In this document: piece after piece, positions 6,709 through 13,690 of the stretch | Layout of the letters: each line of letters starts with the position of its first letter | Numbering within the stretch: position 1 is the stretch's first letter | DNA from: Chloroflexota bacterium | Lineage (GTDB): Bacteria; Chloroflexota; Dehalococcoidia; RBG-13-53-26 | Assembly (NCBI GenBank): GCA_030616195.1 | Contig: JAUWXW010000010.1 | Coordinates: forward strand, 1 to 15,737 | Direction of reading: 5' to 3' | DNA length: 15,737 nt | The notes under the pieces: generated by a model | What the model was told of the DNA's origin: nothing | Databases searched by the model: none | The model's input: the letters and a program-made list of their open reading frames with translations, nothing else | Translations under genes and position numbers: made by a program

Positions 6709-8571
6709 ATGGGAACCTACAGAGGGAGAATTCTGGAAGTCGATCTAAACACTGGCACTATCGGGAGCAGCACCGTAGACAAGGGCGTGCTACGCCAGTT
6801 TATTGGGGGGACTGGGTTAGCCGCCAAACTGTTTTTTGACCGCGTTTCCCCGGACGTTGATCCCCTATCTGGGGAGAACATACTCTTTGTGACGACCGGC
6901 CCCTTAAGCGGCACTAATATTCCGGGAGGATCGCGCTTTTCGGTATGTGCCAAATCACCGTTGACTAATATGTGGGGGGAGAGTGGCTGTGGGGGCAACT
7001 TTGCTATTGAGCTGAGGTCTGCCGGCTATGACGGAATCGCTGTACAGGGCGCTTCCAGCAAACCTGTCTATATGGTGATTGAGGACGACAAGGTGGAGAT
7101 CAAGGACGCCTCTGACCTCTGGGGCAAGGACAACTTTGAAGTCACCGATCTCCTCGAAGAACGCCACGGGGGAAAGAAGAAGGTGAAGGTGCTGGCGATT
7201 GGTCGGGCAGGAGAAAACCTGGTGAAGTATGCAGCCGTTTGCAACGGGAAGAGGGATTTCGCTGGTCGCTGCGGTATGGGAGCGGTGATGGGTTCCAAGA
7301 AACTGAAGGCCATCGTGGTTCGAGGAACCGGCAAAGTAGAGATGGCTTCGCCCACCCAGTTTGCCAACAGACGCAAACAGCTGATCGCCAAGGCCAAAGA
7401 GCATATAGTAACTCAGGCGCTCGGGTCCATGGGCACCAATGCCAGCATGGATTTTGGCGTGTACATAGGCGACGTTCCGGGCAAGAACTGGACTCAAGGT
7501 GACATGATGGATATGGCCTCAAAAATAGGCGGCGCCATGCTGAACAGTGAAAAATATCTGACCGGAACTGAGTCCTGCCATGGCTGCCCTGTTGGGTGTA
7601 AGAGGGTAGTCAGTATTAAGGAAGGCCCCTACAAAGGGATGGCAGGGCCGGGACCCGAGTACGAAGGCGCTGCCAGCTTGGGAGCCCTGCTGCTGGTGGA
7701 TGACATGGCGGCGGTGATCAAGCTGAACGAGGCCTGTAACGATTATGGCATGGACGTAATCTCCTGCGGCTGCACCATTGCCATGGCTATGGACTGCTTT
7801 GAGCATGGTGTCATCGGCTTAAAGGACACCGATGGCATTGATTTGACATGGGGCAATGCTGAGGCTGTTCTAAATATGATCGGTAAGATCGCCCGTCGCG
7901 ATGGGTTTGGGGACGTGCTGGCTGATGGCAGCAAGCGTGGCGCCCAGAGGATCGGCAAGAATGCCTCCGATTATTCGGTTGAGGTCAAGGGCCTTGAAGT
8001 CCCCATGCATGACCCTCGAGGAGTTCATAGTATGGGACTGAGCTATGCTACGGGGATCCGTGGAGCGTGTCATACCAATGACGTGACCTTTACCATTGGA
8101 CAGGGCATCCTGGTCTGGCCGGAGATCGGAATTACCGGGGGCTATGAGCAAAAGTCGAGCGAAGGTCAGGCTGAGATGGTCATGATTTCTCAGAACTTAG
8201 GACAGATTACCAACTCCGCGGTAATGTGTTATATGCTCATGTCCGTCATCAATGGGGAGGACTTGGTCGATTTGATGAGGGCGGCCAGCGGTTTTGATTA
8301 TGATCTCAAGGAGGTGATGGAGTGCGGCGAGAGGATCTGGAACCTGAAGAGGGGTCTCAGCAACCTTATGGGCATCACGGCGGCAGACGATCGACTGCCA
8401 AAGCAAATCCTGACGCCGACCACGGAGGGTGGTGCTGCCGGCTCTGTGCCTAACCTGGAGCTTATGCTGAAGGAGTACTATCCGTTGAGGGGTCTCGATG
8501 CTAACGGCCGTCCATCAAAGGAGAAGCTGAATAGCCTGGGGCTCTCCGATCTGGCGGCTAAGCTTCATTGA
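6709..8571 (+). CDS. aor: Aldehyde:ferredoxin oxidoreductase family tungstoenzyme
   Basis: At 620 residues this is a full-length member of the AOR family, which oxidises aldehydes to acids (or the reverse) with a tungsten-bispterin centre and one [4Fe-4S] cluster. The N-terminal pterin domain is clear: GRILEVDLNTG (5-15), FIGGTGLAAKLF, TTGPLSG, then GRCGMGAVMGSKKLKA. Three cluster cysteines lie in CHGCPVGC (C290, C293, C297), and the distal fourth is probably C507. The first pterin-binding motif appears as NDYGMD (about 344-349), but the second, usually DxxGLC, reads NSAVMC (502-507), losing aspartate and glycine. No ferredoxin-like or FAD subunit genes adjoin it, unlike multi-subunit bacterial AORs. 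AGGAGGAG (6699-6706) marks the start. Cytoplasmic; substrate unknown. The MoeB/MoaD-like pair downstream probably serves its cofactor. Confidence 0.92.
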   Translation: MGTYRGRILEVDLNTGTIGSSTVDKGVLRQFIGGTGLAAKLFFDRVSPDVDPLSGENILFVTTGPLSGTNIPGGSRFSVCAKSPLTNMWGESGCGGNFAIELRSAGYDGIAVQGASSKPVYMVIEDDKVEIKDASDLWGKDNFEVTDLLEERHGGKKKVKVLAIGRAGENLVKYAAVCNGKRDFAGRCGMGAVMGSKKLKAIVVRGTGKVEMASPTQFANRRKQLIAKAKEHIVTQALGSMGTNASMDFGVYIGDVPGKNWTQGDMMDMASKIGGAMLNSEKYLTGTESCHGCPVGCKRVVSIKEGPYKGMAGPGPEYEGAASLGALLLVDDMAAVIKLNEACNDYGMDVISCGCTIAMAMDCFEHGVIGLKDTDGIDLTWGNAEAVLNMIGKIARRDGFGDVLADGSKRGAQRIGKNASDYSVEVKGLEVPMHDPRGVHSMGLSYATGIRGACHTNDVTFTIGQGILVWPEIGITGGYEQKSSEGQAEMVMISQNLGQITNSAVMCYMLMSVINGEDLVDLMRAASGFDYDLKEVMECGERIWNLKRGLSNLMGITAADDRLPKQILTPTTEGGAAGSVPNLELMLKEYYPLRGLDANGRPSKEKLNSLGLSDLAAKLH

Positions 8572-8602
8572 CGTTGCCTCAGAACCTCGCTTTTCGATGA
8601 TG

Positions 8603-8629
8603 AGTACCTCTCCTTATGGGAGAGGTACT
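8603..8629 (+). other. 11-bp perfect hairpin after aor
   Basis: AGTACCTCTCC (8603-8613), loop TTATG, and its exact complement (8619-8629) form a strong hairpin 31 nt after the aor stop. No run of T follows, so a classical intrinsic terminator is not supported. It could define the 3' end of aor mRNA or lower read-through into the next two genes. Confidence 0.6.
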
Positions 8630-8650
8630 GCTATTAATCAAGAGATGAAG

Positions 8651-8656
8651 TATAAT
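8651..8656 (+). promoter_or_regulatory. Candidate -10 element before the moeB/moaD-like pair
   Basis: A perfect TATAAT lies 46 nt before the ATG at 8702. The hexamer 17 nt upstream (CTGCTA) is a poor -35, so this would be a weak or activator-dependent promoter. It offers a way to express the pair separately from aor. Confidence 0.3.
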
Positions 8657-8701
8657 TCTTAGCAACGCCTGAGTGGAGGCTTTGCCACTGGAGCCAGAAA
8701 G

Positions 8702-9454
8702 ATGCTCAGCGAGCAAGAACTAACGAGGTATGACCGGCAGATAATGATTCCTGAGTTGGGAAGGGCGGGTCAGGAGAAGCTCAAGAAGGCAAAGGTGGTG
8801 GTTGCTGGTGCTGGGGGGCTTGGGTCGGCCGTCTTGGCCTATCTGGCTGTTGCCGGGGTGGGAACGATAAGGATCGTCGATGGCGACAAAGTTGAGCTTA
8901 GTGACCTGAATCGACAAACGCTGCACTGGGACAAGGACGTAGGAAGGGAGAAGGTCGATTCGGCTAAAGGGAAACTTGAATCGCTTAATGGGGATATCCG
9001 TGTAGAGGCTGTTGGCGAGGTAATTACTGACGAGAACGTTTTCGCCCTGGTAGATGATTGTCCAATCGTCGATGCTCTGGATAACCTGGCCACAAGACAC
9101 CTGCTAAACATGGTTGCTGTCAGGAGAAACCTTCCCCTGTTTCACGGCGCGGTCTATGGCTTTGAAGGAAGAGCTACCACTATAATTCCAGGCAAGACGC
9201 CGTGCTTAAGATGCCTGTATCAAGGGGTTTTGCCTGGCAAGATTCCCGTGGTTGGAGTCGCTCCAGCAGTTATCGGCTGTATACAGGCCACGGAGGTGAT
9301 AAAATACATAGTAGGTATCGGGGACTTACTGGCTAACAGGCTCTTGATCTATGATGGGCTCAGCCTGAGATTCAGTGAGGTCAAGCTTAAGAGAGATCCC
9401 AACTGTGAAGAGTGTAAATCGAGTTATGATCCTGCTGTCGGGGGTGATGAATGA
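8702..9454 (+). CDS. moeB: MoeB/ThiF-family E1-like adenylyltransferase
   Basis: This 250-residue enzyme should adenylate the C-terminus of a ubiquitin-like sulfur carrier, here almost certainly the MoaD-like protein that overlaps it. Landmarks are RYDRQ (9-13), the ATP-binding GAGGLG (36-41), SDLNRQ (67-72), a lysine/aspartate region VDALDN (123-128), and a zinc site made of CLRC (168-171) and CEEC (235-238). The segment between the first zinc pair and the IGCIQATEVIK helix is short (QGVLPGKIPVVGVAPAV) and lacks the cysteine-bearing crossover loop of many MoeB/ThiF proteins; C193 lies just beyond. GGAG (8690-8693) is 8 nt before the ATG. Comparable ThiF-like and MoaD-like genes accompany known AOR operons, supporting a role in tungstopterin maturation. 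Confidence 0.88.
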   Translation: MLSEQELTRYDRQIMIPELGRAGQEKLKKAKVVVAGAGGLGSAVLAYLAVAGVGTIRIVDGDKVELSDLNRQTLHWDKDVGREKVDSAKGKLESLNGDIRVEAVGEVITDENVFALVDDCPIVDALDNLATRHLLNMVAVRRNLPLFHGAVYGFEGRATTIIPGKTPCLRCLYQGVLPGKIPVVGVAPAVIGCIQATEVIKYIVGIGDLLANRLLIYDGLSLRFSEVKLKRDPNCEECKSSYDPAVGGDE

Positions 9455-9723
9455 GTGTCAATGTAAGACTCTCCTCGTTGCTGCGCAAATTTACCAACTG
9501 GCAAGAGGTGGTGGAGGTGTCAGGGGATAATCCTATAGCCTGCCTTCATAACGTGGAGGCTCAATTCCCGGGCATACGGGATTGGCTGTATAACAAGCAG
9601 GGAGAGTTGTTGCCTCAGGTGCAGTTCTATGTCAATGGTGAAAGGGTATATGCCGATGAATTGACGAACCCACTCAAGGATGGAGATGAAGTCTTCGTTC
9701 TTCTTGCCATCGGCGGGGGATGA
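9451..9723 (+). CDS. moaD: MoaD/ThiS-like sulfur carrier protein
   Basis: The 90-residue product has the ubiquitin-like pattern of MoaD: an initial strand SVNVRLSSLLRKF, YVNGERV in the middle, LKDGDEVFVLLAIGGG at the end. The terminal glycines are what an E1-like partner adenylates and thiocarboxylates so that sulfur can be delivered to molybdopterin. The chain ends in three glycines, one more than the classical pair. Its ATG overlaps the preceding stop by four bases (ATGA), indicating translational coupling and similar expression. Together with the E1-like gene it probably supplies the pterin dithiolene for the AOR. A ThiS-type role in another pathway is less likely given the neighbours. Confidence 0.87.
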   Translation: MSVNVRLSSLLRKFTNWQEVVEVSGDNPIACLHNVEAQFPGIRDWLYNKQGELLPQVQFYVNGERVYADELTNPLKDGDEVFVLLAIGGG

Positions 9724-9802
9724 AATGCGCACTGCCAACCGCCACGCCTAATTCTGCTCCTTTCCTCAAATCCCACCATTTTGAGCATCGCTTCACAAGG
9801 CA

Positions 9803-9832
9803 TTGACAGCGGTGTCGGGTTTGTGATACTGT
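9803..9832 (+). promoter_or_regulatory. Promoter module B, before the flavoprotein cluster
   Basis: TTGACA (9803-9808), an 18-nt spacer and TACTGT (9827-9832) are followed by AAAAGGGCAC (9841-9850) and CTTAGCAACTGG. It matches module A at 6623 in -35, spacer length, -10 type and initial transcript. It would produce a leader of about 249 nt ahead of the first flavoprotein gene. Confidence 0.6.
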
Positions 9833-9840
9833 CAGACGTG

Positions 9841-10089
9841 AAAAGGGCACCTTAGCAACTGGATAGTGGGCTTCCAAGAAGTGAGAGTCCCTAGCCCTTA
9901 TGGCTGACTTCAACCTTTTTCTTCCGGGAAGTACGAGTGACCACTGTCCTCATTGCTAAGGACTGCGGGCTTAAGCAGTGACTTTATTACATGAATTCAG
10001 GGTCTTCCTCTGTCTGCGTCTGCTGCCCTAGTGTTCTCGTATTGTCAGAGTAGTGTTCCGCTACGTGTCTTCACGGAAAGGAGCTGCAT
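9841..10089 (+). promoter_or_regulatory. Long, potentially structured leader of the flavoprotein cluster
   Basis: No convincing gene is seen in the 366-nt gap 9724-10089. Within the predicted leader, CCTTAGCAA (9850-9858) is exactly complementary to TTGCTAAGG (9953-9961), closing a loop of 94 nt that has its own small hairpin around CTTCCGGGAAG. Immediately after, ACTGC (9962-9966) pairs with GCAGT (9975-9979), followed by ACTTTATTAC. This stacked-stem arrangement could be a cis-regulatory RNA. I do not recognise a known riboswitch class. AAGGAG (10078-10083) is the ribosome site of the next gene. Confidence 0.4.
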
Positions 10090-11805
10090 ATGGGCGCCGA
10101 TGAAAGATACGATGTGGTGATTATAGGTGCGGGCCACAATGGCACCACAGCAGCGGCATACCTGGCCAAATGCGGATTGAGCGTCTGCTTGTTGGAGGAG
10201 AGGCCGGAGTGTGGAGGGGCTCAGGAGAACACGGAGCCAGTAGCGGGCACCCGTATCTCTCCCCACGCTATCGCCAATTATGGGGGGCCTGCCCCGGGTT
10301 GGGAGCAATTGGAGCTGTGGAAATACGGCTTCCGCATGGATACGAATCCCCGGGCACCGGCTCCCGCAGAGCCACAGGCGCTAATCATGACCGCCGATGG
10401 TCTGATGCCGGTAACAGAAAAGGACGCCATGGGCTGGGCTAAGCTGGCCGGTCTGCTCGGGCAGCCCCCGTTTATCAGGGACCTGCTCCGGGCCGCTTTC
10501 TGGTGCCCGCCCCATCCTCCTGAGGTCGAGTTGACTCCCGAAAACATTCCCTTTATGCAGGTGTACAAGCGGCACCAGCCGGATGTCTGGACCACAGAAC
10601 TGCTGGAGATAACGTTGTTTGATCTCCTGGACGAGTATTGTGAGAGTGAGCACTTCAAGGTCAATATGGCCTACACGGCGCTGCTCTCAGGAGCACACGG
10701 GCACTTTGAGGGGCAGGCCATCCCGGCCCTTTGCAGTGTCGCCACCGTTATTCCCCCCTTCATGCCTAGACCCGTCGGCCCCCGGGGTAACATACATGGG
10801 TATTATCACGCTCTTCTGCGGTGCGCCCTGGCCCACGGTGCCACAGTGCGCAGCTGCTGTCCTGTTGATGAGATCATGGTCAACGACGGTACGGCAGTCG
10901 GTGTGCGCCTGAGAGAGACCGCCACCCAGGGGGAAAAGAAGATCTGGGCGAGAAAGGCTGTGATCAGTGCTACGGACATCAGGCAAACCTTTGTCGAACT
11001 GATCGGGCCAGGCCATCTGGACGCCGGCTTCCTACAGCGGATTAAGGACCTCAGCCTCAAAGGTGGCAGCCTCTACGTGAACCATTTTCTGACCCGTGAG
11101 CAGCTTCGCTATCGTTCTAAGTTCGTTTCAGGGGTGGCCGGGGCTGGAAACTTCACCGGCGGGGCCTTCCTTGGCGGCTCAGGCTCACGGGAGGAGTACT
11201 TTGAGCACGTGGCAGAGGTGCTCGGCCGGAAGGGTAACCCCATTTTACCTCCGGAGAAGACGTTCTTTCTTCTTGTGGGCAACCTGAACTATGATCCTAC
11301 TCACCCGCAGTGTACCAGACCGGGCCAGTATATCTGTGGTCCCTTGGATGTGATGGTCGCCACACCGGAGTACCATCCGCAGGGCCCCGACGCCCTGAAC
11401 AGGATCAAGGAAGAGATGAATGCCTATATGCGCGCTGCCTTCAGCATGATAACTGAGAACCTCACCTCGGACAATCTTATCACTCATTTCGCCAACACGC
11501 CTTACGACTCTGAGCTTCGCAATACGGGACTGCTTGGTGGCTCATGGTATGGAGTCCGTCCTTCCAGAGACGAGTGGTGGAACGAGCGCCCGCTGCCGGA
11601 GCTGGCTCGCTACCGCACTCCCATAGACGGGCTGTACCTTTGTCACCAGTCGTCTGCCCACCCCGGAGGGTTGTGCCTGATGGCTTGCGGCTATAACCTG
11701 ATGCATATCCTTATCGAGGATGGCATTGCCCAGCCGGGCGACTGGTGGTACCCGTCTCCGTGGTATATACCAGAGAAAGAAAAGATATCGGCCATACCTG
11801 GCTAG
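10090..11805 (+). CDS. CrtI/PYROXD2-like FAD-dependent oxidoreductase, paralog 1
   Basis: This 571-residue flavoprotein belongs to the phytoene desaturase-related superfamily (NAD(P)/FAD oxidoreductases of the COG1233 type). The FAD-binding motif is VVIIGAGHNG (9-18) with LLEERPECGG (34-43) after it, and the C-terminal FAD motif is DGLYLCHQSSAHPGGL. PVDEIMVNDGTAVGVRL is the strand-turn pattern that follows a modelled-substrate domain in this family. It shares a distinctive C-terminus, WWYPSPWYIP, with the next two genes, but is the most divergent: it is 11 residues longer, with an insertion near FVSGVAGAGNFTGGAF, and lacks several cysteines they share. No signal peptide; cytoplasmic or membrane-associated. 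Members desaturate, isomerise or saturate hydrophobic chains; the substrate here is unknown. AAGGAG lies 6 nt before the ATG, and it probably heads a four-gene operon. Confidence 0.85.
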   Translation: MGADERYDVVIIGAGHNGTTAAAYLAKCGLSVCLLEERPECGGAQENTEPVAGTRISPHAIANYGGPAPGWEQLELWKYGFRMDTNPRAPAPAEPQALIMTADGLMPVTEKDAMGWAKLAGLLGQPPFIRDLLRAAFWCPPHPPEVELTPENIPFMQVYKRHQPDVWTTELLEITLFDLLDEYCESEHFKVNMAYTALLSGAHGHFEGQAIPALCSVATVIPPFMPRPVGPRGNIHGYYHALLRCALAHGATVRSCCPVDEIMVNDGTAVGVRLRETATQGEKKIWARKAVISATDIRQTFVELIGPGHLDAGFLQRIKDLSLKGGSLYVNHFLTREQLRYRSKFVSGVAGAGNFTGGAFLGGSGSREEYFEHVAEVLGRKGNPILPPEKTFFLLVGNLNYDPTHPQCTRPGQYICGPLDVMVATPEYHPQGPDALNRIKEEMNAYMRAAFSMITENLTSDNLITHFANTPYDSELRNTGLLGGSWYGVRPSRDEWWNERPLPELARYRTPIDGLYLCHQSSAHPGGLCLMACGYNLMHILIEDGIAQPGDWWYPSPWYIPEKEKISAIPG

Positions 11806-11884
11806 GAAGAAATGGGTGATATATCGATAAGAGCTTTTTGGGGGCGTATTTGTGGTGCCAAGAACAAGGTATTCGATCTACGAC

Positions 11885-11891
11885 GGAGGTG
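11885..11891 (+). promoter_or_regulatory. Ribosome binding site for a TTG start
   Basis: GGAGGTG sits just before TTG at 11896, with its GGAGG core 6 nt away. An in-frame TGA at 11890-11892 excludes any earlier start, and the protein aligns with its paralogs from this codon (GIDERYDF against GSEERYDF), so TTG is the start. Confidence 0.8.
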
Positions 11892-11895
11892 AACC

Positions 11896-13578
11896 TTGGG
11901 TATAGACGAAAGGTATGATTTTATCGTCGTAGGTGGCGGACCTAACGGTGTAACCCTGGCAGCTTATCTGGCCAAGTGCGGAGCCAGTGTATGCGTGCTG
12001 GAGGAGAGGCCGGAGGCCGGGGGAGCATGCGAGAACACGGAACCTATACCCGGGGTGCGCATTAACCCCCATGCCATTCTCATGTATGGTGCCCCGGCCC
12101 CTGGCTTTGAGCAGTTGGAGCTGTGGAAGTATGGCTTCCGCTGTGGCCGCCCCCAGCTTGCCGATCTTACATCGGCACAAAACCAGATGGTCCTCACTAC
12201 CGAGGGACAAGCGCCAGTTACCTCAAAGGACATGATGGGTTATGCCAAGATAAGCGGCTTGCTGGGTCAACCTCCCTTCATCAAAGACTTGCTGCGGGCT
12301 ACCTTCTGGTGTCCGCCACACCCTCCAGAGGTGGAGGTAACTGCCGAAAACGTCCCCTACATGCAGGTCTACAAGCAGCACCAGCCCGACGTGTGGACTG
12401 AAGAATTGCTGGAAATGGACATGTTTGACCTCATGGACGAATATTTAGAGAGCGAGCCTTTCAAGGTGCAGCAGGCGGTCATATCTTGGTATTCAGGAGC
12501 TGCTGGTCACTGGAGGGGTGTGGCGATCCCGGCCTGGTGCTGCAACATAACCCTCGCCGTTTACAGCCAGATGAGGGTTCCTCGCGGCGGCATGCATGAC
12601 TACTTCCATGCCGTTATGCGTTGCGCCCTGGCTCACGGGACAGTGGTGCGTACCTGCTGTCCCGTTGACGAGATCATTGTCAACAACGGCACGGCAGTCG
12701 GCGTAAGGCTGAGAGATAATGCCACCTGTGGAGAGAAGAAGATCTGGGCAAAGAAGGCGGTGGTCAGCGGCATTGACGTTAAGCAAACCTTTAACAAGCT
12801 GATTGGATCGCAGCATCTCGACGCTGGATTCTTGCAGCGAATAAATGACATCAGCCTCAAAGGAGGGAGCATCTACGTATCTCATCTCCTTACTCGTGAG
12901 CCGCTTCGGTCGCGTCCAAAGTTTGGGGAGCTGCGGAGTGGAGTATACCCCATGGACTCGCGGGAGATCTACTATGATCATGTAGCTGATGTGGACGGTC
13001 GGAGAGGTAACCCCACTATGCCCGCGGAGCGAGTCATCTGGATCTGGAGCGGAATGGAAAGGTTTGATCCCACGGAACCACAGTGCACCATCCCTGACCG
13101 TAACGTGGAAACTCCTATCTATCTTTATGTCCCTCCACCGGAGTATCACGTGGAAGGGCCTGATGGCATAAACAAGTGGAAGGATGGGATGAACGCCTAC
13201 GTGCGCCAAGCGATGAGCGAAGTGGTGGAGAATCTCAATTCGGACAACCTGGTTTATCATTGGGCTAATAGCCCCTATGACTCAGAGTTTCGTAACACTG
13301 GGCTCATCGGTGGCACCTGGTGTGGCACCCGCCATTGCAGTGACCAGTGGGCGGAGAATCGTCCCCTGCCTGAGCTGGCGCGCTACCGTACTCCCATCGA
13401 CGGGCTCTATCTTTGTAACCAGACGGCCTGCCATCCGGGAGGGTTATTCCTTCAGGCTATTCCCTATAACCTGATGCACATCATGATTGAGGATGGCCTA
13501 GTTGAGCCTGGAGACTGGTGGTACCCATCACCGTGGTACATACCAGAGAAGGGTAAGATATCGGCCATACCGAGGTAG
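11896..13578 (+). CDS. CrtI/PYROXD2-like FAD-dependent oxidoreductase, paralog 2 (TTG start)
   Basis: The 560-residue product aligns end to end without gaps with the next gene and is also clearly related to the previous one. FAD is bound by VVGGGPNG (11-18) and LEERPEAGG (35-43); the C-terminal FAD motif is DGLYLCNQTACHPGGL (502-517). Strongly conserved blocks include GLLGQPPFI, FWCPPHPPEVEVT, YKQHQPDVWTEEL and VPRGGMHDYFHAVMRCALA. Segments 83-106, 217-228, 384-394 and 403-426 differ from paralog 3. It has cysteines absent from paralog 1: a CC pair (215-216, where paralog 1 has one), C476, C481 and C512. The start codon is TTG, which may lower its translation relative to its neighbours. The 90-nt gap to paralog 1 holds no clear promoter or terminator, so co-transcription is likely. 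Substrate unknown. Confidence 0.85.
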   Translation: MGIDERYDFIVVGGGPNGVTLAAYLAKCGASVCVLEERPEAGGACENTEPIPGVRINPHAILMYGAPAPGFEQLELWKYGFRCGRPQLADLTSAQNQMVLTTEGQAPVTSKDMMGYAKISGLLGQPPFIKDLLRATFWCPPHPPEVEVTAENVPYMQVYKQHQPDVWTEELLEMDMFDLMDEYLESEPFKVQQAVISWYSGAAGHWRGVAIPAWCCNITLAVYSQMRVPRGGMHDYFHAVMRCALAHGTVVRTCCPVDEIIVNNGTAVGVRLRDNATCGEKKIWAKKAVVSGIDVKQTFNKLIGSQHLDAGFLQRINDISLKGGSIYVSHLLTREPLRSRPKFGELRSGVYPMDSREIYYDHVADVDGRRGNPTMPAERVIWIWSGMERFDPTEPQCTIPDRNVETPIYLYVPPPEYHVEGPDGINKWKDGMNAYVRQAMSEVVENLNSDNLVYHWANSPYDSEFRNTGLIGGTWCGTRHCSDQWAENRPLPELARYRTPIDGLYLCNQTACHPGGLFLQAIPYNLMHIMIEDGLVEPGDWWYPSPWYIPEKGKISAIPR

Positions 13579-13690
13579 GCGCTAATAGAAAGAGGGGTGT
13601 ACTGTAACAACGCCAGCGTCGCCAGTGTTTCTGAGAGCATGGTTGGCCTTCTTGACAGGCAAGATGTTTTGACACAGAGAGGAGGTAGGT

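Noticed and set aside
6955..7497. 180-residue minus-strand frame inside aor
   Set aside because: It has no domain signature and is fully contained in a convincing AOR gene.
8603..8640. Intrinsic terminator after aor
   Set aside because: The stem is strong, but no T-run follows on either strand, so it is listed as a hairpin only.
11865..11876. CAAGGTATTCGA shared between the gap before paralog 2 and the start of the fourth flavoprotein gene (near 15409-15420)
   Set aside because: This is too short to call a relic of a duplicated gene start; nothing else around it matches.
12493..13260. 255-residue open frame on the minus strand within paralog 2
   Set aside because: It lies wholly inside a well-supported flavoprotein gene; its similarity to the antisense of paralog 3 is expected from the duplicated coding strand, and it has no recognisable motif.
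13652..13676. Two TTGACA hexamers before paralog 3
   Set aside because: Neither has a -10 hexamer at suitable spacing, so I do not call a promoter.
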